Source of the DNA: a bacterium
GTDB lineage: Bacteria > 4484-113 > JAFGCY01
NCBI GenBank assembly: GCA_020849855.1
Contig: JADZFO010000047.1
Location: 1 to 64,000 of the forward strand
Reading direction: 5' to 3'
DNA length: 64,000 nucleotides
The notes beneath the pieces are model-generated. The model had not been told where the DNA came from and did not search any database. It saw only the letters and a list, made by a program, of their open reading frames with translations. This document shows positions 55,235 through 63,874 of the stretch, in pieces; position 1 is the first letter of the stretch, and every line of letters begins with the position of its first letter. Position numbers and translations under genes: made by a program.

Positions 55235-56148
55235 GCGCGCTGCGCAAAGACAACCCGGTAGCCCAGCTTCAACTGCCTCCGCTGAGTGTGGCCAAGCGTT
55301 TCCTTGAACCTGAGCAGTACTCGCTACTGGAGAAGATCGTCTCACTGCGCGAGATGGAGGCCGACTGGAGCGTGGTGGCGGACGTTACCGGCCTTTGCGG
55401 TACAAAGTCCGACCCGTTTGAGAAGCTGCGCCCCTTCCTTTGGCTGCTCGTCGCGGTCCGCGCCATCGCGCTGTGCGAGACATGGACCGAGATCGGCAAG
55501 CACATCTGGATCCGCGGCGGCATCGCCCCCAGCACAATCCTCAATAAGCGCCGCTCGGCCAAGCTGCCCAATGGTCTCACCCTCGAGCAGTTCCTAGACG
55601 AATACCGCCAGGCCTGGGAGCGCGCTCAGCGCGACCTGCTGGCCCACTATGCCGAGGAGGATAACCGGCGCCTGCGTGAGTACTGGCGCGCCAGTTTGGA
55701 GCGCAGCCGCGGCTATCTCGACGACTACGACGCAGACCGCCTGGACGCGCGCGGCCTAATTTGCATGACCAGCCCCGGCGACCCCTCGGCGCCGCAGCCC
55801 ACCTTGGACCTGACAGACGACGAGGGCCGGCCAATGCCGGTGCCTGACAAACTGAAAACCGTCAAGAACCGGGTCGAGCTTAGCGAGATGCTGGCGCGCA
55901 CGAAGCGTCACCACGATGCGGCGGCCGACGCGGCCACCAAGAACCTTCGCCTGCTCAACCAACAGAGCACGGAGAACGTGGCCGAAGTCGAAACGGAAGG
56001 CATAAGCGGCCTGAGCGAAGAGCAGCTGCTCGAACGCGAGGCCCGGGCTGCCGCGGCGATCGCTGAGGCTGAACGCGAACTGGCACTGATCCCAACCGGA
56101 CCGTCCGAGTCCGACAGCGACGATTCGAAATCCGGGGAGGGCGGCTGA
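55231..56148 (+). CDS. Putative terminase small subunit
   Basis: A 305-residue helical protein. Residues 30-130 include a helical region (LEKIVSLREMEADWSVVADVTGL...AIALCETWTEIGKHIWIRGG) that could be the DNA-binding part; the middle is coiled (RQAWERAQRDLLAHYAEEDNRRLREYWRASLERS) and the tail acidic. I assign the role from its place directly before the large subunit (ATG overlap at 56148) rather than from family similarity. Mu-like phages have a comparable small packaging protein here. Confidence 0.5.
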   Translation: MSALRKDNPVAQLQLPPLSVAKRFLEPEQYSLLEKIVSLREMEADWSVVADVTGLCGTKSDPFEKLRPFLWLLVAVRAIALCETWTEIGKHIWIRGGIAPSTILNKRRSAKLPNGLTLEQFLDEYRQAWERAQRDLLAHYAEEDNRRLREYWRASLERSRGYLDDYDADRLDARGLICMTSPGDPSAPQPTLDLTDDEGRPMPVPDKLKTVKNRVELSEMLARTKRHHDAAADAATKNLRLLNQQSTENVAEVETEGISGLSEEQLLEREARAAAAIAEAERELALIPTGPSESDSDDSKSGEGG

Positions 56149-57977
56149 TGTGCTCCTGCCCGCCCTGCAAGCCCGTGAATACCTGGCCCAGTTTCCTGCT
56201 CGGCCTGACCTGCGGGCTGCTGCTGGCGCTGATCTTCTGGCTCGGAGCCGGCATGCCTAGTGCTGTCGACAGCAGCCGCGCCGAGCGGCGCAGAATTGAG
56301 CTGCTGGCCCGCAAGGTAGCGGCCAGGGAAGAACAGGCAGCGATGGCGGCCGAGCGGCTGAGACGCGCCAAGGAAGCCGAGTACCTCCGCAACATCGAGC
56401 ACTACTGCATCGACCCCGACACGGGGGTCGAGAACGCATACATGCGCTACCTGCTGACCGACTGGCAGCACCGCATGACCCATCAGGACGGCCCGCTTAA
56501 GGGCCAGTTCTGCCCGCCTGTGCGGATCCACTACCGCATGGGCGAATCCCTGCTGGCCGGCATCCGCGGGGATGAGCTGCTGAGCCTGACTATGGTCGAG
56601 GTCTTCCGCGGCAGCGCCAAGACGACTGACATCGTCGAGGCCGGCGCCCCGATGGCCATCGCCGAAGGCCGGATGAACGTGGTGATCGTCGCGGTCAACG
56701 CTGAAGAGGCGAAGAACCGCATCCAGGCCATCACTCACGAGCTACTCAATAACACTGAGCTGCTGCAGCGTTATCCACTCCTGACCCCGGCCAAGGACGA
56801 CAAGGGCCAATGGGTCTCCTATACCGATACCCAGATCGTCTTCGCCAACGGTGCGCGACTTCGCGCCGTCCCCTTTGGAGCAAGCCTGCGAGGACTGCTC
56901 TGGAACGGCAAGCGCCCCGACTTCATGATCTTTGACGACGTCGAGACCGAGAAGCTGCAGACCAGCGAGGTCGAGATGAAGAAGGCCAAGAAGTGGGTCA
57001 CTGGAGCGATCGTCGGCGCCATGAGCGCTTACGGCGCGATCTACTGGCTGTTCACCCCGCTGAGCCCTAATTGCCTGAGCTACTGGCTGATGGCGGACCA
57101 GCCCGTGCACCACATCAGGCAGGAGTTCTACGACTCGCGCTGCCGGCACTGCGGCACCGAGCGCAGCGCCGCAGAGATGCAGCCCGACCCGCCTATGCCC
57201 TGCAGCGTCTGCGAAGCCGAGGCCAGCCCCCACTGGGCCGAAGCCTGGCCCCCGGAGCGCATCAAGATCGTGCGTATCCGAATGAAGGGCAAGTGGACGC
57301 AGGAGATGCGCCTCGTACCGCTGCCCGACGAACAGGCGGCCTTCAGCCCGAGCGACTTCGACGACCACAGCTTCAACCCGCTGCTGCTTCGCGGTCTGGG
57401 CGGCCCTGGCCCCGAATACCACGGCATCCCGCTAAGTGTCTTCAGCTGGTGGGACAGCGCCGCCAGCCTCGCCGAGACCGCTGCGCGCACTGCGATCGTC
57501 ACCGTGGCCAAGCTGCCCGGTGACCCGCCGCGCTTCCTGGTGCTTGACGTTCGCGCTGGCCACTGGCGGCAGGACAAGCAGGTCGAGCACCTCTGCGATG
57601 TGTATCGCATGTACCGGCCACTGATCATCGGCGGCCAGAACACCGTGCTGGAGAAGGTCATCGGCCCTGACGCGCTGCGCCGCTTTGGCCTGCCTCTGAT
57701 GGGCTATCAGCAGAGCAACGAAAAGAACGTCAAGGATGCCCGCATCCGCAGCCTGAGCCTGTTTACGGCCGCTGGCCAGGTGCTGTTCGACCACACGCAG
57801 GAAGCCCAGATCGAGCAGTTGCGGGCAGAGCTGGTGGCCTACCCCTTCCACAACACGAATGACACCCTGGATTCGCTCGAGGGCGCGATCAAGCTGGCCC
57901 TCAGCGGGCCCGACGTGGATGACAAGCCCAAGCTCAGCGGCATCAAGCGCGAGACCTCGCGCATGGGGGCCTGGTAA
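56148..57977 (+). CDS. Terminase large subunit with N-terminal membrane-like segment
   Basis: A 609-residue DNA-packaging motor. Walker A FRGSAKTT (about 153-160) and Walker B FMIFDDVE (about 262-269) form the ATPase; the RNase H-like nuclease starts at D467 (LVLDVRAG), with further acidic residues near the C-terminus (NDTLDSLEG). A zinc ribbon (CRHC... CSVC, about 331-355) interrupts the middle. The first 85 residues are odd for a terminase: CSCPPC, a hydrophobic helix (PSFLLGLTCGLLLALIFWLGAGM) and a charged coiled coil. A later ATG (56344) may be used for the soluble enzyme. The terminase overlaps neighbours by one base at each end. Confidence 0.88.
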   Translation: MCSCPPCKPVNTWPSFLLGLTCGLLLALIFWLGAGMPSAVDSSRAERRRIELLARKVAAREEQAAMAAERLRRAKEAEYLRNIEHYCIDPDTGVENAYMRYLLTDWQHRMTHQDGPLKGQFCPPVRIHYRMGESLLAGIRGDELLSLTMVEVFRGSAKTTDIVEAGAPMAIAEGRMNVVIVAVNAEEAKNRIQAITHELLNNTELLQRYPLLTPAKDDKGQWVSYTDTQIVFANGARLRAVPFGASLRGLLWNGKRPDFMIFDDVETEKLQTSEVEMKKAKKWVTGAIVGAMSAYGAIYWLFTPLSPNCLSYWLMADQPVHHIRQEFYDSRCRHCGTERSAAEMQPDPPMPCSVCEAEASPHWAEAWPPERIKIVRIRMKGKWTQEMRLVPLPDEQAAFSPSDFDDHSFNPLLLRGLGGPGPEYHGIPLSVFSWWDSAASLAETAARTAIVTVAKLPGDPPRFLVLDVRAGHWRQDKQVEHLCDVYRMYRPLIIGGQNTVLEKVIGPDALRRFGLPLMGYQQSNEKNVKDARIRSLSLFTAAGQVLFDHTQEAQIEQLRAELVAYPFHNTNDTLDSLEGAIKLALSGPDVDDKPKLSGIKRETSRMGAW

Positions 57978-60772
57978 TGGCCAAGATCCGCGCCGAGGAG
58001 AAGCGCAGGCAGGCCAAGGCAGCCCGCAGCGGCAAGCTCAGCAAAGCCGAGCGCCGCGCCCTGGCCGATCTGGGTATCTCCGCCCCTCAGCTGGCCGGCT
58101 TGCGCCAGCAAGAGCAAAGCGCGAAGGTGCTGGCCGCCCGCGCAGCTGACCCCGGCGACCCGCAGCACAGCGCCCGCCCGCGACGCGGCGGCGTGGTAGC
58201 GCCCGAAACAAGCGACACCTACAAACTCGGCCGGGACTTCCTCGGCGTGCTGAGCAACCCCGACCCGCGTATCGCGGACCCCGACACCCAGGCCCGAGAC
58301 AAGCGCAGCTACACAGGTCCATATACCCAGTACGAAGAGCAGCTGGACAAGGACGCGCACCTGGCTGCCTGCTGGGCCCAGCGCATTCTGACCCTGATGG
58401 GGAAGGACCGCAACTACCAGCCCGCCGACGAAAGCGCGCTGGCGCTGGACCTGGCTGGCTTTGCCGAAGCCGCGCTGGAAACCCGCCGCGGCTGGCGCGA
58501 CGCGCTGCTGCACTGGGCGATGGGCCGCTACTACGGATTTGCCGTGGCTGAGCACCCCTGGCCCCAGGGCCTGACCACCGAAACCCTGCGTTACAGCCGC
58601 CGCATTGAAGGCGACAAGCGCAGCCTCAGCGAGAGCGCCCAGCGCGAAGTCCTGCTGCCAGAGTACTTTGAGGGCCGCCACCCGCGGCGTTTCCGCTTCG
58701 GCACGGAACGCGAACTTCGTGTTTTGACCAAGAACGACATGGTCAAGGGCGAGGAAGTGCCCCGGTTCCAATTCACGGTGCACAGCCCGGACCCGCGTTT
58801 CGGCACTCCCTACGGCGCCGGCCTGGCCCGTAACAGCTGGTGGTGGAGCAAGTTCAAGAGCGATGGCCTGAAATGGCTGCTGGTCTTCGCCGAGAAATAC
58901 GCCAGCCCGACCGTCATCGGTACCTACCCCAAAGGTTCGACACCTGCCGAGCGCCTGGCGGTGGAGCGCGTCACGCAAAGCCTCGCCCAGGAGACCGGGC
59001 TGGCCGTGCCGGAAGGCACGTTGATTACCCTCCTGGAGATGGCCAACAAGGCCGGTACAGCCGGTGCTTACGAGCTGATCTGCGACTACTGCGACCGGCA
59101 GATCACAAAGCTAGTGCTGGGCCAGACCCTGACACTCGAGCAGGGCGCGACAGGCGCGCGGGCGATGGCCGAGGTGCACCAGCAGATCTTCAACGACATC
59201 ATCCGTGCCGACGCCGAGGCCCTGGCCGACACGATCAACCGGGAAATCATCCCGATGCTAGTCGAGATCAACTTCGGCGCCCAGGTACTAAGCCTCTGCC
59301 CAAAGATGGTCTTCGTGGTCGACAAGGCCGATGTGAAGTCAGCCGTCGAGAAGTTCACGAAGTTGAAGGGCGCTTTCCCGGAGCTCGAATTCAGCCTCAG
59401 TCAGGTCCGCCGGGAATGCCTCCTCGACATCCCAAAAGACGACGAGGACACACTTACCGGCCCGCCTCCTCAGCCGCTCGGCCCGGACGGTAAGCCGCTC
59501 CCGCCAGGTGGCCCCTCCGGCGGAGATTCGGCTAACAAGGATAACAACAATAAGCAAGGCTCCGATGAAAAGGGAGGCAGCAAAGCGGCTGCCTCCCTCG
59601 GTGCCAGCGAGGCCAGTGCGCGATCGATAGCTGCTGCAGCGCCTGTCGTGATCCACATTCACTCGGCAGCTGAGCAGATACCAAACGAGGATCTCCGGAA
59701 ACTGCTGGCGGATGCCATTACTGCCGCCGCCGTCATCACTGGCGACATCCCGGATATCGTGCGCAGTGCCCTGATCGCCTTCGTGATCAAGCTGCATGGC
59801 GAAGACTGGAAAGACCAGCCCGTTTCGCCCGAACTGCTGGCCTTCGCACAAAACTACACCCTGCCTGAAGATATCTCTGCGGCCCTGGTTGATGCCCTTA
59901 ACGACGAGATGCTCATTTCGAGCGTTCTCGGCACTGGCACACTGGCGGACGCGATGAAGGCCGCGGGCCTCGAGCTGCCTATTCCAGATGGCAACCTCAG
60001 GCCGTTGCCGGCAGCCAAGAACCCCTTATGGGAAGAGCTGACAGGCGAAGAGCGGTTTATCCCCCGCCGCGCACTGTATGCCTTCCAGCAGCGGGCCGCG
60101 ACAATAGTGGAGCATGAAGAGTTCTACCTGACCGACTCCCTCTGCCGCCGCAGCTCCCTCACCGCCTGGCGCATCAACGGCGAGGACATTCGGGGTCAGC
60201 TCATGGGCCTGCTCGAAGACGCTTTGCGAGAGGGCCACAGCGAGCAGACCTTCATTGACAGGGTCTATGCGAACCTGAGCCTGCGCTACAAAGACAACGG
60301 GGAAGAGCTAAAGGCTTGGCACCTGCGGACGATCTATCGCACGAACCTCGCCACTGCCCACAACGACGGCAGGATGGACGGCCTGTGGGCCAGCCGCGCG
60401 ATCCTCGATCACATCCGTTTCATCAACCCGGATCCGCAGTTCCCAACCTGCGTGTCCATGGCGGGCAAGGTTTGGCGCACTGAGGATCCGGTCTGGAGAA
60501 GCTATCTGCCTCCGCTGCACTTCAACTGCGGCAGCAGCATTGCAGCAATGCACGGCAGCAATGGCGAAACGGTCCAGCAGGGCGCACCTCTCGACGAGAC
60601 CGGCAGGCCCCACCTGCCTGAAGTCTACCCCGGGCCTTTCAACCCCAACACCGGCCACCGTGAAGGCGTGGGCGCACCTTTCGGCGCCTGGGCTCCGCCG
60701 CGGGAACGCCTGGAGCACGTGCGAAGCGAACTCACCAACCTGCGCCAGGAGGCTCCTGATGCCGAGCTCTAA
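57977..60772 (+). CDS. Fused portal (DUF935) - MuF head morphogenesis protein
   Basis: A 931-residue head protein. Residues about 75-490 are a Mu gp29-like portal (ETSDTYKLGRDFLGVLSNPDPRI...YEEQLDKDAHLAACWAQRI; FGTPYGAGLARNSWWWSKFKSDGLKWLLVFAEKYASPTVIG). A Pro/Gly/Asn linker (about 495-560) leads to a helical region and then a MuF-type domain from about 695 to the end (FQQRAATIVEHEEFYLTDSL, TIYRTNLATAHNDGR, PPLHFNCGSSIAAM). In Mu these are separate gp29 and gp30; here one frame joins them. It overlaps the protease gene by 14 nt. Confidence 0.88.
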   Translation: MAKIRAEEKRRQAKAARSGKLSKAERRALADLGISAPQLAGLRQQEQSAKVLAARAADPGDPQHSARPRRGGVVAPETSDTYKLGRDFLGVLSNPDPRIADPDTQARDKRSYTGPYTQYEEQLDKDAHLAACWAQRILTLMGKDRNYQPADESALALDLAGFAEAALETRRGWRDALLHWAMGRYYGFAVAEHPWPQGLTTETLRYSRRIEGDKRSLSESAQREVLLPEYFEGRHPRRFRFGTERELRVLTKNDMVKGEEVPRFQFTVHSPDPRFGTPYGAGLARNSWWWSKFKSDGLKWLLVFAEKYASPTVIGTYPKGSTPAERLAVERVTQSLAQETGLAVPEGTLITLLEMANKAGTAGAYELICDYCDRQITKLVLGQTLTLEQGATGARAMAEVHQQIFNDIIRADAEALADTINREIIPMLVEINFGAQVLSLCPKMVFVVDKADVKSAVEKFTKLKGAFPELEFSLSQVRRECLLDIPKDDEDTLTGPPPQPLGPDGKPLPPGGPSGGDSANKDNNNKQGSDEKGGSKAAASLGASEASARSIAAAAPVVIHIHSAAEQIPNEDLRKLLADAITAAAVITGDIPDIVRSALIAFVIKLHGEDWKDQPVSPELLAFAQNYTLPEDISAALVDALNDEMLISSVLGTGTLADAMKAAGLELPIPDGNLRPLPAAKNPLWEELTGEERFIPRRALYAFQQRAATIVEHEEFYLTDSLCRRSSLTAWRINGEDIRGQLMGLLEDALREGHSEQTFIDRVYANLSLRYKDNGEELKAWHLRTIYRTNLATAHNDGRMDGLWASRAILDHIRFINPDPQFPTCVSMAGKVWRTEDPVWRSYLPPLHFNCGSSIAAMHGSNGETVQQGAPLDETGRPHLPEVYPGPFNPNTGHREGVGAPFGAWAPPRERLEHVRSELTNLRQEAPDAEL

Positions 60773-62117
60773 CACCTACCCGATCAACCCGGATCTGCCG
60801 CAGTACCTCGACGTTCCGATCATGCACGAGGGCGAAATCAGCCCCTGTGGCGTCGGCGGTGCGCTCTACCCCGTCACCTTCGCCCGCCTGGAGGCATACG
60901 CGAAGAGCTGCGACCCGGTGCACTGGCCCGCCGCGAGTCTGAACTTTGACCATGAAGGCCAGTGGTGGGGCGGCCCCGCCTACGGTGTCATCGCCGGCCT
61001 GCGGGCCGAAAAGGTGGCTGGCCGCGGCCTGCTGCTGGCCCATATCGCCAATGTGCCTTACTGGGTCGGCGACATGATCGACGGTGGTCAGTACCCGTAC
61101 CGCTCCCCGGAGTTCATCGACGCTCCCTTCCTCGCAGAGCTATGGGACATGAAGGTCGAGAGGCTGCGCTACTACGGCGTGGAAGACTACTACGTCACTG
61201 CGCTGGCGCTGATGGGCCAATACCTGCCGGCCTTCCCGCATCTCGGCCCGATGCCCGCGCGCTACCAGCCGCCGGCCGACGAGAAGCCCGAGGCGGAGCC
61301 TATTGAAATCGTAATCCTGCCCCTCGCCGCCACTGCTGCTCAGGTTGAGCACCGACGCATCGCGGCGTTTGAATTCAACCCCTCGAAGGAGGCGCTTATG
61401 GGCGACACTGCCCAGGACAAAACGCGGCAGGGCGGAAGCCCGCCCGTTAACACAGCGGCGCAGACGACCACTGCGCCTGCCACCCCGCAGGATAGCGGAG
61501 ACATCATCAAGGCCGCGGCGCAGCAGCTCGGCCGTAGCGAGGCCGAGGTGAGCCGTGCCTTCGAACTGCTCAAGGCTGGCAGCCACACCCTCGTCGAAAC
61601 GGGCCCGGTGGATTCTGAAGCCACCGCCCACCCCAAGCTGACTGCCGCACTTGACCGCATCAAGGAATTGGAAGCCCGGGACCGTGAACGCGGCGCTGAT
61701 GCCGAATTCCAGACCCTTTGCGCCGAGCTGTCGCTGCTGCCGGCAGAGAAGCCCCTGGTAGAGCTCATCGTCAAGGCCTGCCGTGCGAGCGAAGACCTCA
61801 GCGCGCTTCGCTTCATGATCAGCGCCAGAGACGACAAGGGCCAGGATACGCCGCGGGAGACCGACATGGTCGGCCTGCTGAAGCAGCTGTTGGCCACCCG
61901 CGAGCGCCCCAGGGGCGGTGTGGTCACGGCGTCCCACGAAGACCACGTGCCTGGCAGCCAGGCGCAGCACAGCACTGCGAAACTCAGCAACGACGACAAG
62001 GTCGCAGCCAAGGCCCTCGGCTACACCGAAGAGGAGTTCGCGCGCTTCAAGGCAACCAAGGAAATCCCGGCGCGCCTGCGTCCGGACGGCGGCAAGAGCC
62101 AGGAGGACAAGGGCTAA
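60759..62117 (+). CDS. Mu gpI-like head maturation protease (with internal scaffold)
   Basis: A 452-residue protein. ATG 60759 has GGAGG 6 nt upstream. Residues 1-175 are the protease part of Mu I-type (FARLEAYAKSCDPVHWPAASLNFDHEGQWWGGPAYGVIAGL..., YRSPEFI, YVTALALMG), where the conserved DHE and SPEF blocks are visible. After a hinge around residue 200 the rest is a helical scaffold domain ending in a charged tail. A strong internal start at 61398 probably yields that scaffold as a separate product. Assembly role: directs capsid formation, then is degraded. Confidence 0.85.
   Translation: MPSSNTYPINPDLPQYLDVPIMHEGEISPCGVGGALYPVTFARLEAYAKSCDPVHWPAASLNFDHEGQWWGGPAYGVIAGLRAEKVAGRGLLLAHIANVPYWVGDMIDGGQYPYRSPEFIDAPFLAELWDMKVERLRYYGVEDYYVTALALMGQYLPAFPHLGPMPARYQPPADEKPEAEPIEIVILPLAATAAQVEHRRIAAFEFNPSKEALMGDTAQDKTRQGGSPPVNTAAQTTTAPATPQDSGDIIKAAAQQLGRSEAEVSRAFELLKAGSHTLVETGPVDSEATAHPKLTAALDRIKELEARDRERGADAEFQTLCAELSLLPAEKPLVELIVKACRASEDLSALRFMISARDDKGQDTPRETDMVGLLKQLLATRERPRGGVVTASHEDHVPGSQAQHSTAKLSNDDKVAAKALGYTEEEFARFKATKEIPARLRPDGGKSQEDKG
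61398..62117 (+). CDS. Nested scaffold protein (internal in-frame start)
   Basis: AAGGAGG (61386-61392) lies 5 nt before ATG 61398 in the same frame as the protease, giving a 239-residue product MGDTAQDKTRQGGSPPV... with a Pro/Thr-rich head and charged helices (LDRIKELEARDRERGADAEFQ). Mu gene I/Z and lambda C/Nu3 use the same nested arrangement. The role follows from that analogy. Confidence 0.7.
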   Translation: MGDTAQDKTRQGGSPPVNTAAQTTTAPATPQDSGDIIKAAAQQLGRSEAEVSRAFELLKAGSHTLVETGPVDSEATAHPKLTAALDRIKELEARDRERGADAEFQTLCAELSLLPAEKPLVELIVKACRASEDLSALRFMISARDDKGQDTPRETDMVGLLKQLLATRERPRGGVVTASHEDHVPGSQAQHSTAKLSNDDKVAAKALGYTEEEFARFKATKEIPARLRPDGGKSQEDKG

Positions 62118-62894
62118 ATGACTTCGCTCGCAGCTAACTTCAACCGCAAGTGGTATGGCGAAGGTCCGCGCAACTTCGTCGAGCACGGCGTCGATGCCGG
62201 CGACAACCTCCTGCAGGGCGCGCTGGTCGAGTATGACTCGGACGGCTACCTGATCGAAGCCACCGGCGCTTTCGGCAACGTCTTCGCCGGCGTCAAGGTT
62301 CCCGAGCGCGACGGCACCCTCAATGCCGACAACAGCGGCGGTGCCGATGGCGCAATCAACGCGCGCCTGGCCACTGAAGGTGTCGCCCTCTGGGACAAGA
62401 CCGGCAGCTTCACCCAGGCCGATATTGGCATCAAGCTGAAGGCCGCTGATGACAACACCGTGGAAAAGAACCTGGCCACGGTTGACACCAACCTGTCGAA
62501 CGCCACCCAGAATGACCTGACTTTCACAGCCTCGAAGCTCTTCAGCGGTGAGATCGGCAACCAGATCAGCGTCAAGTACGTGGATCCAGGTGGAACCTCG
62601 GCCACCGAAGGTGTCGTGGTCGAAGGCTTCACGATCATCGTGAACCTTGGCCGCGCCGCCAGCGCCGTCAACAGCACCGGCACGAGCGTCAAGGCGGCCA
62701 TTGAGGCCCACGCCCTGGCCAGCAAGATGGTCAGCGTCGCGCTGAAGACCGGTAATGACGGCTCGGGCCTCGTGGCCGCAATGGCCGCGATCAACCTCAG
62801 CGGCGCCGGCCCGACCTGCGGCGTGCTTGAGGAGATCGTCGGTACCAAGCTCAAGGTCAACCACACCGGCTTCGCCGGCCGCCGCGCGGCTTAA
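62118..62894 (+). CDS. Head decoration protein with repeated beta unit
   Basis: A 258-residue structural protein. Residues 1-100 are like small DUF2190-type decoration proteins (RNFVEHGVDAGDNLLQGALVEYD...FAGVKVPERDG); residues 125-235 form a separate phage structural domain (NDLTFTASKLFSGEIGNQISVKYVDPGG... KAAIEAHALASKMVSVALKTGNDGSGLVAAMAAINLSG) known from tail and fibre proteins. It follows the protease stop directly. Position before the capsid gene fits a capsid-stabilising protein. Confidence 0.75.
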   Translation: MTSLAANFNRKWYGEGPRNFVEHGVDAGDNLLQGALVEYDSDGYLIEATGAFGNVFAGVKVPERDGTLNADNSGGADGAINARLATEGVALWDKTGSFTQADIGIKLKAADDNTVEKNLATVDTNLSNATQNDLTFTASKLFSGEIGNQISVKYVDPGGTSATEGVVVEGFTIIVNLGRAASAVNSTGTSVKAAIEAHALASKMVSVALKTGNDGSGLVAAMAAINLSGAGPTCGVLEEIVGTKLKVNHTGFAGRRAA

Positions 62895-62935
62895 CGGCGC
62901 CCCGGAACACCAGGCAACTCAAGGAGTAACAGCAC

Positions 62936-63871
62936 ATGTCCACACTGAGCCAGGAAACCCGGAACGCCGTCACTACCGCCCTCGAGGCCAAGTTCCTTGG
63001 CGCGATGGTCGGCAGTGAGAACACGCAGCCGGGCCGCCTGTCGGGCGCAGAGCTGCTTCGCATGGTCGAAGTCCACCTCACGCCCAACGACAAGAGCAAG
63101 ACGCATGTCCTGCTTCCACTGCCCGGCATGCCCGAGGAGTGGAAAGATAAGCGTCCCAGCCAGCAGCGTATTGAGCCGCTGGAGCTCACCATCGTCAACA
63201 AGCGCTACGCCACACCGACCGAGCGCGTCGACTTCCGCGCGAAGCGCATTGAAGACATCCTGTTCCAGTACGGCAACATCATCGCGATGCACGCGCTGCG
63301 CATGCGCCAGCACCGCGAGAAGCTGATCATGGACGTCCTGAACGACGGCTTCAGTAGCCTCGCCGCTGATGGTCAGTTCTTCTTTGATACTGACCACGCC
63401 TGGGGCAACTCGGGCAGCCAGAACAACAAGGGCACCACCGCCTTCGGTGAGACGGCTCTGGAAGCGATGCTGTCCCATTTCATGGGCTTCGTCGACAACG
63501 AAGGCGAGCCGATGGGCCTCTGGCCCGACCTGCTGATCGTCAGCAAGGAAGCCTACCGCGACGCCCTGCAGCTGATCGCGAGCGCCGAGCTTCGGGACAC
63601 GACGGCGAACACCAGGTACGGCACGAGCAACCCGCACCACAACATCATCGACGTCCGCTGGAGCCCGCACGTTGACCCGGACAACTTCTATGGCCTGGTT
63701 ACCACCCTGCCGCTGAAGCCAGTCCGCCTGCAGATCGAGCAGGAGCCCGTGTTCGAAGAGGATGACAAGGAGTGGTTCGACGAGGAAGTCATGAAGTACG
63801 GCGCCAAGAAGTACGAGGGCGCCGGCAACGGCTACTCGGAGCTGGCCTACGGCAGCACCGGCGGGAGCTAG
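62936..63871 (+). CDS. Major capsid protein (Mu gpT-like)
   Basis: A 311-residue capsid protein. It follows the Mu gpT pattern: MSTLSQETRNAVTTALEAKFLGAM start, ELTIVNKRYATPTERVDFRAKRIEDILFQYGNII, then FFFDTDHAWGNSGSQNN (counterpart of the LFg..H.N stretch) and the WPDLLIVSKEAYRDALQLIASAE block, with VDPDNFYGLVTTLPLKPV near the end. AAGGAG precedes ATG 62936. It should be the most strongly expressed gene of the module and the best phylogenetic marker of the prophage. Confidence 0.88.
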   Translation: MSTLSQETRNAVTTALEAKFLGAMVGSENTQPGRLSGAELLRMVEVHLTPNDKSKTHVLLPLPGMPEEWKDKRPSQQRIEPLELTIVNKRYATPTERVDFRAKRIEDILFQYGNIIAMHALRMRQHREKLIMDVLNDGFSSLAADGQFFFDTDHAWGNSGSQNNKGTTAFGETALEAMLSHFMGFVDNEGEPMGLWPDLLIVSKEAYRDALQLIASAELRDTTANTRYGTSNPHHNIIDVRWSPHVDPDNFYGLVTTLPLKPVRLQIEQEPVFEEDDKEWFDEEVMKYGAKKYEGAGNGYSELAYGSTGGS

Positions 63872-63874
63872 GCC

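Noticed and set aside
61140-62864. 574-codon open frame antisense to the protease and decoration genes
   Set aside because: No ribosome site; the sense genes match Mu-type families and are collinear with their neighbours.
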